A stretch of 64,000 nucleotides of DNA from Mesorhizobium sp. (GCF_023954305.1 NZ_JAMLIG010000001.1:682001-746000), one strand, 5' to 3'. Counted from the first letter of the stretch, positions 34,599-43,517 are shown. The notes: generated by a model not told the origin, from the letters alone. Translations and numbers: made by a program.

Positions 34599-35261
34599 AT
34601 GAGCATCGACGAGACTTCTCCGCCCCTTCCCCGCAGGCGCCTCGCGCCAAGCGACCGGCGACGCATGATCCTCGAAGGTGCGATTCGTTTCTTCGCCGAG
34701 CATGGATTGGATGGGTCTACCCATTCTCTAGCAAAGTATCTGAACGTCACGCAGCCTCTGATCTACCAGTATTTCCCCAGCAAGGAAGATCTGATCGACG
34801 CGGTCTATGAGGAGCTGTTCCAAGGCCGCTGGAAGGCCGAATTCGACCAGATCCTGTCGGATCGGTCGCGTCCGATCCGCGACCGTTTGCTCGTATTCTA
34901 TGCCAATTACACCGAAGTCATGCACACACCCGTGTGGATGCGTATCTACCTCTATTCCGGCCTGAGAAACCTCGAGCTGAACAAGCGTTACAACCCTCTC
35001 ATTGAACGCAGTGTCATTGCGCGCTTTTGCGCCGAGATGCGGCATTCGTTGGATCTGCCCGATCTCGAAGCGGTTCCGCTTACCATGGAAGAACGCGAGG
35101 CGACGTGGATGCTGCATGGTGGCCTTTTCTACTACGGCGTCCGCCGCTTTATCTATGAAGTGATCGCAGCAAAGCCGACGGAGCAGGCCGTCGAAGCCGC
35201 GGTGACGGTCTATGTCGCCGGCATGCCCGAACTCTACCGGCGGCTAGGCCTGCTCGCCTGA
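34599..35261 (+). CDS. TetR/AcrR-family transcriptional regulator
   Basis: A 220-residue regulator with a proline-rich N-terminus and the DNA-binding helices RRMILEGAIRFFAEHGLDGS then TQPLIYQYFPSKEDLIDAVY. The C-terminal ligand domain is rich in aromatic residues. The ATG at 34599 has GAGG 5 bp upstream and is preferred over a TTG 18 bp earlier. Matched dyads at its own and the TRAP promoter suggest it represses import until an inducer appears. Confidence 0.88.
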   Translation: MSIDETSPPLPRRRLAPSDRRRMILEGAIRFFAEHGLDGSTHSLAKYLNVTQPLIYQYFPSKEDLIDAVYEELFQGRWKAEFDQILSDRSRPIRDRLLVFYANYTEVMHTPVWMRIYLYSGLRNLELNKRYNPLIERSVIARFCAEMRHSLDLPDLEAVPLTMEEREATWMLHGGLFYYGVRRFIYEVIAAKPTEQAVEAAVTVYVAGMPELYRRLGLLA

Positions 35262-35277
35262 CGCGAACGCCGCCCTA

Positions 35278-35307
35278 TTGACTGCACTGCACAGTGCAGT
35301 GTATATC
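35278..35307 (+). promoter_or_regulatory. Promoter with a 17-bp palindrome filling its spacer
   Basis: TTGACT (35278-35283) and TATATC (35302-35307) are 18 bp apart. Between them lies the perfect palindrome CACTGCAC-A-GTGCAGTG (35285-35301). A protein bound there would sit between the -35 and -10 elements, blocking transcription or, for a MerR-type activator, distorting the long spacer. It drives the amidohydrolase-ALDH-OYE operon. Confidence 0.65.
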
Positions 35308-35365
35308 CTGAACTCGGTGTATCAGACGGAACGCCCGTCTCTACCCACCCCCAAGGGAGGACAGG

Positions 35366-36460
35366 ATGACCAACACGAGCCACCGCACGCCGTTACCGTC
35401 TGGTTCCAACCGCTACGGCGCCACAGCTGCCCGGCCCGAAGGCGTCCTCCGTGCGCCTTTGCCTGCCGGTATCACGACCATCGACATGCACAGCCACGTG
35501 GCCGCGCCGGAGGCGCAGGCGCTGGTCGCCCATGCGTTCGACCCGATGACGATGCCGCTGGTTCGGTTCTCGACGCCCGAGACGCGCGCATTGAACTTGA
35601 AGCAGGACGGAGACAGACGCGAACTCATGCTCGATGTCGACAAGCGGCTGGCCGAGATGGCGCGCTACGGCATCGCCCATCAGGTGATCATGCCGACGCC
35701 TTTCCAATGCTACTACAGCCTGGCGGATGCCGGTCTCGCCGCCGACGCGTCACGTGCCGTGAACGAGGCGGTCGCCCGCTTTCGCGATGCCGCGCCGGGC
35801 CGGTTCACCGCGCTTGGCACTGTCCCTCTGGCCGAACCCGCCGCCGCCGTCGACGAATTGGCATGGCTGATGGCCGCAGGTTTCCGCGGCGCGCAGATCC
35901 TGACCAATGTGAACGGGCTGGAACTATCGGCCCCTCGGTTCGAGCCATTCTGGGCCGCCGCGGAACGGCTCGGCGCCGTGATCCTTCTCCATCCGAACGG
36001 ATTCTCCGAGGGCGAACGCCTTTCGCGCTTCTACTTCAACAACACCATCGGCAATCCTTTCGACACCACCATTGCTCTGCACTACCTGGTCTTCGACGGC
36101 GTGCTGGAACGGTATCCCGCGCTAAAGCTGATCGCCGTGCACGGCGGCGGCTACGTCGCTGCCTACAGTGGCCGGATGGATCATGCCTGGGGCGCGCGAT
36201 CGGATTGCCGGTCGAGCCTCCCGCTACCGCCCTCGGAGTATCTCAAGCGCATCTATTTCGACAGCGTGGTCTTCACGACACATCAGCTGCATGCCCTGGT
36301 CGATCTTGTCGGCGCCGACCACGTGATGATGGGCACCGACTATCCCTATGACATGGCGGAATACGACCCCGTCGGCCATGTGCTGGAATCCGGCTTCGAA
36401 GAGGCGACTTCGCGCGCACTTTTGGGCGACACCGCCCGCCGGCTGTTCCGCATCGGCTGA
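35366..36460 (+). CDS. Amidohydrolase-2 (ACMSD-like) family decarboxylase or hydrolase
   Basis: A 364-residue TIM-barrel metalloenzyme. Metal-site motifs are visible: TTIDMHSHVAAPE near residue 40 (HxH), LLHPNGF, AVHGGGYVAAY and VMMGTDYPYDMAEYDP (catalytic Asp). This resembles the ACMSD/gamma-resorcylate decarboxylase family, which removes CO2 from hydroxylated aromatic or muconic acids. AAGGGAGG precedes the ATG. It starts an operon with an aldehyde dehydrogenase and an OYE reductase. Decarboxylation is more likely than hydrolysis, but this is inference. Confidence 0.85.
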   Translation: MTNTSHRTPLPSGSNRYGATAARPEGVLRAPLPAGITTIDMHSHVAAPEAQALVAHAFDPMTMPLVRFSTPETRALNLKQDGDRRELMLDVDKRLAEMARYGIAHQVIMPTPFQCYYSLADAGLAADASRAVNEAVARFRDAAPGRFTALGTVPLAEPAAAVDELAWLMAAGFRGAQILTNVNGLELSAPRFEPFWAAAERLGAVILLHPNGFSEGERLSRFYFNNTIGNPFDTTIALHYLVFDGVLERYPALKLIAVHGGGYVAAYSGRMDHAWGARSDCRSSLPLPPSEYLKRIYFDSVVFTTHQLHALVDLVGADHVMMGTDYPYDMAEYDPVGHVLESGFEEATSRALLGDTARRLFRIG

Positions 36461-36506
36461 TCGCAGCCGCCAATCGCATTCCAGACGCCCATCAAGTGAG
36501 GAAACC

Positions 36507-38045
36507 ATGTCCGCATTCCGGAATATCGTTGCCGACGCCGCCGCCAAGCCTCGCACGTTCGGTCTGTTCATCGACGGCGAGTTTAAGCCGGTCGAGAACC
36601 GCAAGCTGATGCCCGTCATCGCTCCCGCCACCGGCGATACGATCGCCCATGTTGTCGAGGCCGGTGTCGACGACGTCGATCTTGCCATTCGGGCAGCCCG
36701 CCGCGCGTTCGAAAGCGACGAATGGGGCGGGATGGCGCTGCGCACCCGCGTGCGGCTGGTCAATCGGCTGGCCGACGTGATGGAGGCGCATCTGGAGGAA
36801 CTGTTCGGGCTGGAGACCCTGAACAACGGTCGCCCGATCCGCGAAACCCGCGCCCAGATCGCGCGGGTACCCGATCTCTTCCGTTACAATGCCAGCCTCG
36901 CCATGGCCCGGCGTGACTCGGTGATCCCTGTCGAAGGCGACTATCACGCCTTCACCAACCGCCTGCCGGTGGGCGTCGTGGCGAATGTAACCCCCTTCAA
37001 CCATCCGCTGCTCATCGCCTGCCGCAACATCGCGCCCACGCTGGCCTCTGGCTGCACGACAGTGGTGAAACCATCGGAACTGACGCCGCTCACCACGTTG
37101 CGGCTGGCCGAACTGTTCGCTGAAGCCGGGCTGCCGGCGGGCGTACTGAATGTCGTCACCGGCTATGGTGCTGTCGCGGGCAAGGCCCTTTCCGAGCATC
37201 CGGGGATCAACAAGCTGGTGCTGACGGGCGGCACAGAATCCGGCCGCGCCGCCGGATCCGCCGCCGCGCGCAACTTCGCCACCCAGACCCTGGAACTGGG
37301 AGGCAAGACGCCGGTCGCCGTCTTCGCCGATTGCGACGTGGACCGTGCGGTCAGCTACGCGGCGTTCGGCACCTTCGTAGGCGCGGGTCAGACCTGCGTC
37401 TGTGCCGCCCGTCACCTCGTCCAGCGGCCGATCTATGACGAGTTCGTCGCCAAGCTGGCCGCACGCGCCGACGCCATCAGGATGGGCGACCCCTTCGACA
37501 CCGCCACGCAGATGGGTCCGGTCATCTCCGCCCGCCAACGCGACCGCGTCCTCGCCTTTGTCGACACGGGCTTGGCCGAAGGCGCGCGACTCGCCGCGGG
37601 CGGATGTGTCCCGAAGGAGCTCGGCAATTCGGGCGGCTTCTTTGTTCGTCCGACCGTATTCGCGGACGTGACCTCGCAGATGACCATCGCGCAGGAGGAG
37701 GTCTTCGGCCCATTCACAGTCGTCATCCCCTTCGACACCGAGGACGAGGCGCTGGCGATTGCCAACGACACGCCGTACGGCCTCGCCGCAGCGGTACATA
37801 CCGGCGATGTCGGCCGGGCACACCGTTTTGCCCGCAACGTCCAGGCTGGAATCGTCTGGATCAACGACCACCACCGGGTCGACGCCGCCTCGCCGTGGGG
37901 AGGCGTCAAGCTCTCGGGCATCGGACGGGAGTTCGGGGAGGAAGCGTTCAATGCCTACTTCGCTACCAAGGCGGTGATGGTGAACACCGGAAGCGCCGCC
38001 TTCGACTGGTATGACCCCGCCGCGCTGGACGCCCGCCTGAACTAA
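36507..38045 (+). CDS. NAD(P)-dependent aldehyde dehydrogenase
   Basis: A 512-residue ALDH. It has the cofactor-binding region VTPFNHPLLIACRNIAP, general base glutamate in TLELGGKTPVAVF and catalytic cysteine in GAGQTCVCAARH, followed by the EEVFGPFTVVIPFDTEDEAL bridging region. The start at 36507 has GTGAGGA upstream; an open frame before it overlaps the amidohydrolase gene. Next to an ACMSD-like decarboxylase it plausibly oxidises a (hydroxy)muconic-type semialdehyde (inference). Confidence 0.92.
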   Translation: MSAFRNIVADAAAKPRTFGLFIDGEFKPVENRKLMPVIAPATGDTIAHVVEAGVDDVDLAIRAARRAFESDEWGGMALRTRVRLVNRLADVMEAHLEELFGLETLNNGRPIRETRAQIARVPDLFRYNASLAMARRDSVIPVEGDYHAFTNRLPVGVVANVTPFNHPLLIACRNIAPTLASGCTTVVKPSELTPLTTLRLAELFAEAGLPAGVLNVVTGYGAVAGKALSEHPGINKLVLTGGTESGRAAGSAAARNFATQTLELGGKTPVAVFADCDVDRAVSYAAFGTFVGAGQTCVCAARHLVQRPIYDEFVAKLAARADAIRMGDPFDTATQMGPVISARQRDRVLAFVDTGLAEGARLAAGGCVPKELGNSGGFFVRPTVFADVTSQMTIAQEEVFGPFTVVIPFDTEDEALAIANDTPYGLAAAVHTGDVGRAHRFARNVQAGIVWINDHHRVDAASPWGGVKLSGIGREFGEEAFNAYFATKAVMVNTGSAAFDWYDPAALDARLN

Positions 38046-38094
38046 ACCCTCGCGAGCGCTTCAGCTGGCGTCGCGGGCCACCGCAGGATGACCC

Positions 38095-39198
38095 ATGTCA
38101 ACCTCTCCCTTGTTTCAACCCTTCACCCTGGGCCGGCTCCTCCTGCCCAACCGCCTTGTTGTGGCGCCGCTGACGCGCGTCAGCGCAACTCCGGACGGGT
38201 GTGCCACCGACGAGATGGTCGACTACTATCGACGTTATGCGCGGGCAGGTTGGGGCCTGATCGTCTCTGAAGCGACCTATGTCGACGACCTCTTCTCGCA
38301 AGGATATTTCCGCCAGCCCGGCATCGTCACGGACGAGCAGGTCGCGGCTTGGCGGCGCGTGACGGAAGCCGTCCATAGCGAGGGCGGCCGTATCGTCCTT
38401 CAACTGTCGCACGCGGGCGCCTTGGGCCAGGGTAATCCGCGCAACAAGGGGACAGTCGCCCCTTCGGCCATCCGGCCGGCAGGCGAGATCGCACGTCGCT
38501 ATCGGGGGATGGGCCCCTATGCGGTTCCCCGCGCGCTGGATGAGCGCGAGATCGGCGACGTCGTGGCTGCGTTCGCCCGCGCTGCCGAAAACGCCATCGA
38601 GGCAGGTTTTGACGGCGTCGAAATCCATGGCGCCAACGGCTACCTGATCCACCAGTTCCTGACACCTGACAGCAATCGGCGCCAGGACGAATGGGGCGGC
38701 TCGCTGGACAATCGCCTGCGCTTTCCGTTGGCCGTATTGCGCGCGGTTCGGGCAGCAGTGCGAGATGACCGAATTCTTGGCCTGCGTCTCTCGCAATCGC
38801 GCGCTAACGACGCCACGGCCGTCTGGCAGGACGGCGCGACCGAAGCGAGCGCGATCTTCTCGGCCGTAGGCCATGTGCCAAGGATCTACCTGCACATCAG
38901 TTCGCACACCGGCTGCGCCCCGGTCTTCGACACCACGCTCAGCCTCGCGGGCCTGGCTCGACGCCACTCCGGTCATCCGGTGATTGCCAACGGCCGACTT
39001 GACGACAAGGCACTTGCCCAGCGCCTGCTGGAGGGCAACGAAGCGGACCTGATCTCGCTGGGCAAGGCGGCGATCGCCGACCCCGACTGGCCGACGAAGG
39101 TGGCCCGCGGGGAGGATCCGGCTGGATTTCACCCGGATATGATTTCGCCGGTCGCCGACCTGACAAGCCGCGCGGCCTGGAGCTGGTCGCAGGCCTGA
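38095..39198 (+). CDS. Old-yellow-enzyme family NADH:flavin oxidoreductase
   Basis: A 367-residue FMN TIM-barrel enzyme: LFQPFTLGRLLLPNRLVVAP, VLQLSHAGALGQGN, GFDGVEIHGANGYLIHQFL and RRQDEWGGSLDNRLRFPL are classical OYE stretches. It lacks the C-terminal Fe-S/FAD extension of 2,4-dienoyl-CoA reductases. It would reduce an activated C=C bond of a pathway intermediate. Last gene of the plus-strand operon; a strong hairpin follows. Confidence 0.9.
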   Translation: MSTSPLFQPFTLGRLLLPNRLVVAPLTRVSATPDGCATDEMVDYYRRYARAGWGLIVSEATYVDDLFSQGYFRQPGIVTDEQVAAWRRVTEAVHSEGGRIVLQLSHAGALGQGNPRNKGTVAPSAIRPAGEIARRYRGMGPYAVPRALDEREIGDVVAAFARAAENAIEAGFDGVEIHGANGYLIHQFLTPDSNRRQDEWGGSLDNRLRFPLAVLRAVRAAVRDDRILGLRLSQSRANDATAVWQDGATEASAIFSAVGHVPRIYLHISSHTGCAPVFDTTLSLAGLARRHSGHPVIANGRLDDKALAQRLLEGNEADLISLGKAAIADPDWPTKVARGEDPAGFHPDMISPVADLTSRAAWSWSQA

Positions 39199-39264
39199 TC
39201 TGCGTAGTGAACCAAGTGAAATTGCGGAAGGCTATCGCGGACACGCGGAGCGGTCGCGCGCTTG

Positions 39265-39293
39265 CCGGCCCGGCATGCCTGTCGCCGGGCCGG
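39265..39293. terminator. Bidirectional hairpin between convergent genes
   Basis: The perfect 10-bp arms CCGGCCCGGC and GCCGGGCCGG enclose a 9-base loop between the OYE stop (39198) and the VOC gene stop (39301). There is no T-run, but position and stem strength suit a shared terminator. Confidence 0.6.
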
Positions 39294-39300
39294 TTGAGCC

Positions 39301-40002
39301 TCAGATGTAAGCAGTGAGCTTCCCGACCTTCCCGGTGGTGCCGGTGATCACATCGCGACGCACGACAATATCGCCGCGGTCCGTCGCTATGCCCATCGCG
39401 TGGAGCCCGTGTGCCTTGCCATTGAAGCGAAGGCCGAGTTCCGACGCTTTGATCCCGAGATAATCGCTAAGCTCCTCCTCGGTGCCGCCAAGCTCGAGCC
39501 AGGCGATGCCTTTCGGATCGACACTTCCGTGCCGGGCTACGCCCCGCCCCGGATGCTTCGACGGATCGACGACCAGGAAGAAGTTGGGCAGTCCCGCTTC
39601 CCAGCACGGAATGGTGTCGGGCGTACGGATTGCCACGCCGAGTGTCCCGTCGGGCCGTTGGCGCAGGCCGCTTTCGACGACATCCGAGCCGAGCCGTCTG
39701 GCGATCTGCTCGATCTCGTTTCGCGTGTCGACGCGCGCGCACCAGCCTATGAAGACGTCGCCGTTGACGCACTGATCATGGAAAAAACGCGCCGCAGGGT
39801 TCCCCGCTTCATAGGCGTGGATGTCGACGGCGCTTTCGACCTCGATATACGTGTCGCCGCCCGTCGGGAAAATGCGGTTGGCGAGCCCCAGCTTTGGAAA
39901 CCAGCCCCCCTCGTAGCAGCCGAGGCCGGTCTCGTTCATCAGCCGGTAGGATCCCTCATAGACGTTCTGGGTCCCGAGGCAAACGTGGTCGATATGTATC
40001 AT
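39301..40002 (-). CDS. VOC/glyoxalase-like domain protein
   Basis: A 233-residue protein starting MIHIDHVCLGTQNVYEGSY, typical of glyoxalase-like (VOC) proteins, with TGGDTYIEVESAVD as the first ligand strand and PNFFLVVDPSKHPG in the second half. These are metal-dependent lyases, dioxygenases or isomerases. The ATG at 40002 has GGAG 6 bp upstream. It lies just downstream of the ABC importer genes and probably belongs to their operon. Confidence 0.8.
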   Translation of the reverse strand: MIHIDHVCLGTQNVYEGSYRLMNETGLGCYEGGWFPKLGLANRIFPTGGDTYIEVESAVDIHAYEAGNPAARFFHDQCVNGDVFIGWCARVDTRNEIEQIARRLGSDVVESGLRQRPDGTLGVAIRTPDTIPCWEAGLPNFFLVVDPSKHPGRGVARHGSVDPKGIAWLELGGTEEELSDYLGIKASELGLRFNGKAHGLHAMGIATDRGDIVVRRDVITGTTGKVGKLTAYI

Positions 40003-40039
40003 GCGTGCTCCAAGAAGTGGGGGCGCGATGTGACCGGGC

Positions 40040-41116
40040 TCAGTAGCCCGGGCACTCCTTGGCCTGGGCGACGATCGCCGCCTTGTCGAAATCATTGATG
40101 CGCTTGAAGAATTCGAGGTCGTTCGGCATCAGCTTGGAGACGTCGAGTACCTGCGGGATTTGCTTGTTCTCGAGGAGGAAGTTCTGGAGCTTGTCCAGGC
40201 CGTCGGCGGACACGTTGGCCCGCAGTTCACCGCCCGCTTTCCTGAAGGCGATAAGGTTCTCCTCGGAGTTCAGCCTGGCGATCTCCGTATCCTGTTCGAG
40301 CGTGGTCGGCCGCCCCGCGCCGTGGTTCTTGCGATAGATCTTCGCGACGCATTCGGGATTTGCCTCGGCAAACACCTGGGCCTTTGCAACGCCTCTCGCC
40401 AGCGCCTCCACGAGCTTCGGATTCTCGGACAGGATCTTGCCCGTCGCGACCATGCTGTAGTCCGGAAAGTCGAGCCAGGCCTCATCTACGAAATAGCTTG
40501 CATCGTTGCCGAGCACCTTGAAGTTCGCAATCTCTGCCATGAACGTCAGGCTCGCGTCGACGGTCCCGCTCTTCAGGGCCTCATAGGCCTGAGGTCCAAG
40601 GCCGATAACGACCTGTTTGACCTCCCGCTGCGCGTCGATGCCGTGCTTGGCGAGGATGGAGTTGAGATACATCGCACCGCCCGAACCTGCGACGGCGAGG
40701 CCGATGGTCTTGCCCTTCAGATCCTCCGGCTTGTCGATGTTGCTTTTGGCCATCGAAAGGATGCGCCAGGACGTCGTCTTCATCGCCGCGACCATGCGGA
40801 TGTCGGCGAGGCCTTTGGAGTCGGCTGCGATCCACGGCGTGCTGTTCATGACGCCGATGTCGCCCGAACCGCCGATCATCGCTTGGACCGCCGCCGATGA
40901 TCCTTGCGAGAACTGCACCTCCACATCGAAGCCTTCGTCGCGCCACCAACCCATGGCAAGGGGTACGAAAAGCTCGAACACCGCCGGGATCATGATCGGA
41001 TTGCCATGCACGATCTTGACCTTGGTGAGGTCCTGGGCATGTGCGGAGCCGAAAGCAGTCGTCGCCAGGCACCCCGCCAGCAGCATTCTGGTCAACGCAC
41101 GAAGTCTCTTAGTCAT
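40040..41116 (-). CDS. NitT/TauT-type ABC transporter substrate-binding protein
   Basis: A 358-residue periplasmic protein with a signal peptide (RALTRMLLAGCLATTAFGSA, cleavage after Ala-His-Ala) and an NMT1/SsuA-like fold: KVKIVHGNPIMIPAVFELF, GSGDIGVMNSTPWIAADS and GLGPQAYEALKSGTVDASL. The start at 41116 follows AGGGGA. Relatives bind sulfonates, nitrate, pyrimidines or aromatic acids. Encoded downstream of its permease and ATPase. Confidence 0.9.
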   Translation of the reverse strand: MTKRLRALTRMLLAGCLATTAFGSAHAQDLTKVKIVHGNPIMIPAVFELFVPLAMGWWRDEGFDVEVQFSQGSSAAVQAMIGGSGDIGVMNSTPWIAADSKGLADIRMVAAMKTTSWRILSMAKSNIDKPEDLKGKTIGLAVAGSGGAMYLNSILAKHGIDAQREVKQVVIGLGPQAYEALKSGTVDASLTFMAEIANFKVLGNDASYFVDEAWLDFPDYSMVATGKILSENPKLVEALARGVAKAQVFAEANPECVAKIYRKNHGAGRPTTLEQDTEIARLNSEENLIAFRKAGGELRANVSADGLDKLQNFLLENKQIPQVLDVSKLMPNDLEFFKRINDFDKAAIVAQAKECPGY

Positions 41117-41148
41117 GGTAGTTCCCCTGTTGTTGTTGATTGAGGTGG

Positions 41149-41988
41149 TCAGCGGTTGTGCGGTTCCATCCAGAACACCAGACGACGTCCCGCGTATTGG
41201 ACGAGCGCGCTGGCGATGGCCGCAATGAAGGTGAGTAGCGCGATGGCGGCGAAGACGCCCGGCGTGTCGAGGGCAAAGCCGGCGCGCATGATCGCCGCAC
41301 CGATTCCTTCCTGGGCGCCGACGAATTCGGCGACGATCGCGCCGATGACACTCAGGGTCACGCCGACATTCAGTCCCGCGAAGATGTAGGGAGCGGCATT
41401 CTGCACCTTGAGGAAGCGGAAACGCTCCCATCGCGACGAATTATACACCTTGAGCATCTCGATCTGGTCCGCAGGGGTCGCGCGCAGTCCGGTCACTGAG
41501 TTCACGAAGACTGGGAAGAACGTGATCAACGCGACGATCAGCACCTTCGACGTCATGCCGAAGCCGAACCAGACGACGAAGAGGGGCGCGATTGCGACCT
41601 TGGGCACTGCCTGGGTCGCGACGATGTAAGGGTTGAGGATACGCTCGGCCGTCCGCCATTCCGCGACCGGGATCGCGAGCAGGAAGCCGATCAGAGCACC
41701 CAGGGCATATCCGATGATGATCTCCTGCAGGGTGATCAGCATGTCGCCGGCGAGATAACCGGCCGTCAGACCGGTCCAGAGAGAGTCTGCGATCTGGCTG
41801 GGCTTTGGCAGGAGCGCGGGGCTGATTCCGGAGAGCGGGATAAAGACCCACTCCCAGAAGGCCAAAACCCCGCCGAGGATCAGTATCGACGTGACGGTGA
41901 CCCCATCGAACTGGCTAAGAAAGCCTGACTGGATTCGAGACGGTCTGACGCTTTGCACCGCCGGTTCCGCAGTCGTCACGTCTGTCAT
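41149..41988 (-). CDS. ABC transporter permease (NitT/TauT type)
   Basis: A 279-residue inner-membrane protein with about six helices. The cytoplasmic coupling loop (GLRATPADQIEMLKVYNSSR, then WERFRFLKVQNAAPYIFAGL) is the EAA motif typical of SsuC/TauC-like permeases. Its start overlaps the ATPase stop by 4 bp (ATGA). Works with the adjacent binding protein and ATPase. Confidence 0.93.
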   Translation of the reverse strand: MTDVTTAEPAVQSVRPSRIQSGFLSQFDGVTVTSILILGGVLAFWEWVFIPLSGISPALLPKPSQIADSLWTGLTAGYLAGDMLITLQEIIIGYALGALIGFLLAIPVAEWRTAERILNPYIVATQAVPKVAIAPLFVVWFGFGMTSKVLIVALITFFPVFVNSVTGLRATPADQIEMLKVYNSSRWERFRFLKVQNAAPYIFAGLNVGVTLSVIGAIVAEFVGAQEGIGAAIMRAGFALDTPGVFAAIALLTFIAAIASALVQYAGRRLVFWMEPHNR

Positions 41989-42803
41989 TGTTGCACCTCG
42001 TCATGCTCGAAGTGGCGGCGTACGGCACGCGCGTAGTCGCCGAATGCGTCGGAGTTGATGATGTCGAGCGATCGCGGACGGGGCAGGTCGATCGCGATGT
42101 CGTCGACGACGCGGCCGGGCCTCGGGGCCAGCACGATCACCCGGTCCGCCAAGAACACGGCTTCCTGGATGCTGTGGGTGACGAAGATCACCGTCTTGCC
42201 GCTCTGAATCCACAATGCCTGGAGTTCCGTCTGCAGATGGTCGCGCGTCATGGCATCGAGTGCAGCGAAGGGCTCGTCCATCAGAAGCACGTCCGGGTCG
42301 TGCACGAGGGCACGGGTGATGCCCACCCTCTGTTGCATGCCACCGGAAAGTTCGGCCGGATACTTGTCCCTGAAGTCGTTGAGTCCGACCAGATTCAGAT
42401 AATGATCGGCGCGACGTCGAGCATCGTCGCGGGAAATGCGCTTGAGATCGGCCGCGATGGTCACGTTCTCAATGACCGATCGCCAGGGCAGCAGCACAGG
42501 GGCCTGGAAAACCATGCCGATTTCGCCCGTCGGTCCGGTGACGCGGTTGCCGCCGATCCTGATTTCGCCGCCTGATTGCCTCGTCAAGCCACCGATCAGT
42601 CGCAGCAGGGTGCTCTTTCCACAACCACTGGGACCCACGAGCGTTACGAAAGACCCGCGGCGCAGCTTGATATCGACGTCGTGCAAGGCGACAACGAGAT
42701 CACCGGATCTGGTCTCGAACGTCTTGTTGACGGATGCGATGTCGATGAAGTTTTCGTCTTGATCTTGAGTCACGGGGCTACGCCTTATCGAGAATTCATG
42801 CAT
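41985..42803 (-). CDS. ABC transporter ATP-binding protein (NitT/TauT type)
   Basis: An ABC ATPase of about 272 residues with Walker A GPSGCGKSTL, Q-loop MVFQAPVLLPW, signature LSGGMQQRVGITRAL, Walker B VLLMDEPFAALD and switch VTHSIQEAVFL. The start is uncertain: ATG at 42803 is given, but a GTG at 42773 with AAGG upstream would also work, and the conserved domain begins after both. First gene of the import operon, facing the AT-rich region at 42.98-43.06 kb. Confidence 0.9.
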   Translation of the reverse strand: MHEFSIRRSPVTQDQDENFIDIASVNKTFETRSGDLVVALHDVDIKLRRGSFVTLVGPSGCGKSTLLRLIGGLTRQSGGEIRIGGNRVTGPTGEIGMVFQAPVLLPWRSVIENVTIAADLKRISRDDARRRADHYLNLVGLNDFRDKYPAELSGGMQQRVGITRALVHDPDVLLMDEPFAALDAMTRDHLQTELQALWIQSGKTVIFVTHSIQEAVFLADRVIVLAPRPGRVVDDIAIDLPRPRSLDIINSDAFGDYARAVRRHFEHDEVQQ

Positions 42804-43149
42804 CGGGCTGCAGATCGTAGGCGCAGTCATCCGCGCAAATCTGCCGTTAGGGCTATCGGCCTTCATTTGCCGGGCTCGATCAGAAAGCGAATGGTTGCCG
42901 CGTCGGCAGCGTCGTACGGTAATCGCCGGCGGCATTCGCTAGCGTCCTTCTTTCGGGTCCGCAAAGCATGCAGTTGATCAACGTCTGCTTATTTATCGAT
43001 CATTCAATAGGCGGCCCGAAGAGGCGTGTCAATCTATTTATCAAACGATCATTAGCTGATGATTTTTCGGAGCCATCAGGCGAGTGAACGTCGTCGTGAG
43101 CGGACTGGCCCGATTTCAATGCTAGCCAAGAGCTGTCTTTGCGGAGCCG
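42804..43149. promoter_or_regulatory. AT-rich upstream region of the ABC operon
   Basis: No gene is supported. Two direct copies of CGATCATT (42997-43004 and 43046-43053) each follow an ATTTAT (42991-42996 and 43036-43041). The first, within TTATTTATCGA, matches the site at 28782-28792. These are candidate operators for the ABC importer; base composition is far more AT-rich than the flanks. Confidence 0.4.
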
Positions 43150-43517
43150 GCCTAGAAGCGGGAGGAGCTGCAGTACAAGCTCGAACTCGGCGAGACACCC
43201 AAAGCAGTGTCGGTGCTGCTGCGTGCTACCGGAGCTGTCGATCGACAATTATCTAAAGCGCCGGCAGCTCACAGGAGTGTTGGAAACCGACAAGCTGGAT
43301 CAAGGCCGGCAAGGTCGCCACCGATCTTCATGCTACGGGCAAGATCGACAAGAAATATCTCGGCGCGATCACCAAACTCAAGCAAGGCGAGGGAATCGTC
43401 TCGCTCGACACTCTCAATCGCTATGTCCACCCGCCCAACTTCAGCGTGTCTCCCGACAATCTAATGATGCTCTGGGCGACGCTCGCCGACTTGATTGTGC
43501 TCGGCCTCGAGGCGTGA
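43150..43517 (+). pseudogene. Frameshifted C-terminal remnant of an unidentified protein
   Basis: Three short frames join into one protein-like sequence: KREELQYKLELGETPKAVSV, then LPELSIDNYLKRRQLTG in a second frame, then WIKAGKVATDLHATGKIDKK continuing to DNLMMLWATLADLIVLGLEA and a stop at 43515-43517. Two indels separate them. It reads like the tail of a larger bacterial protein, but the family was not recognised. Not functional as it stands. Confidence 0.5.
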
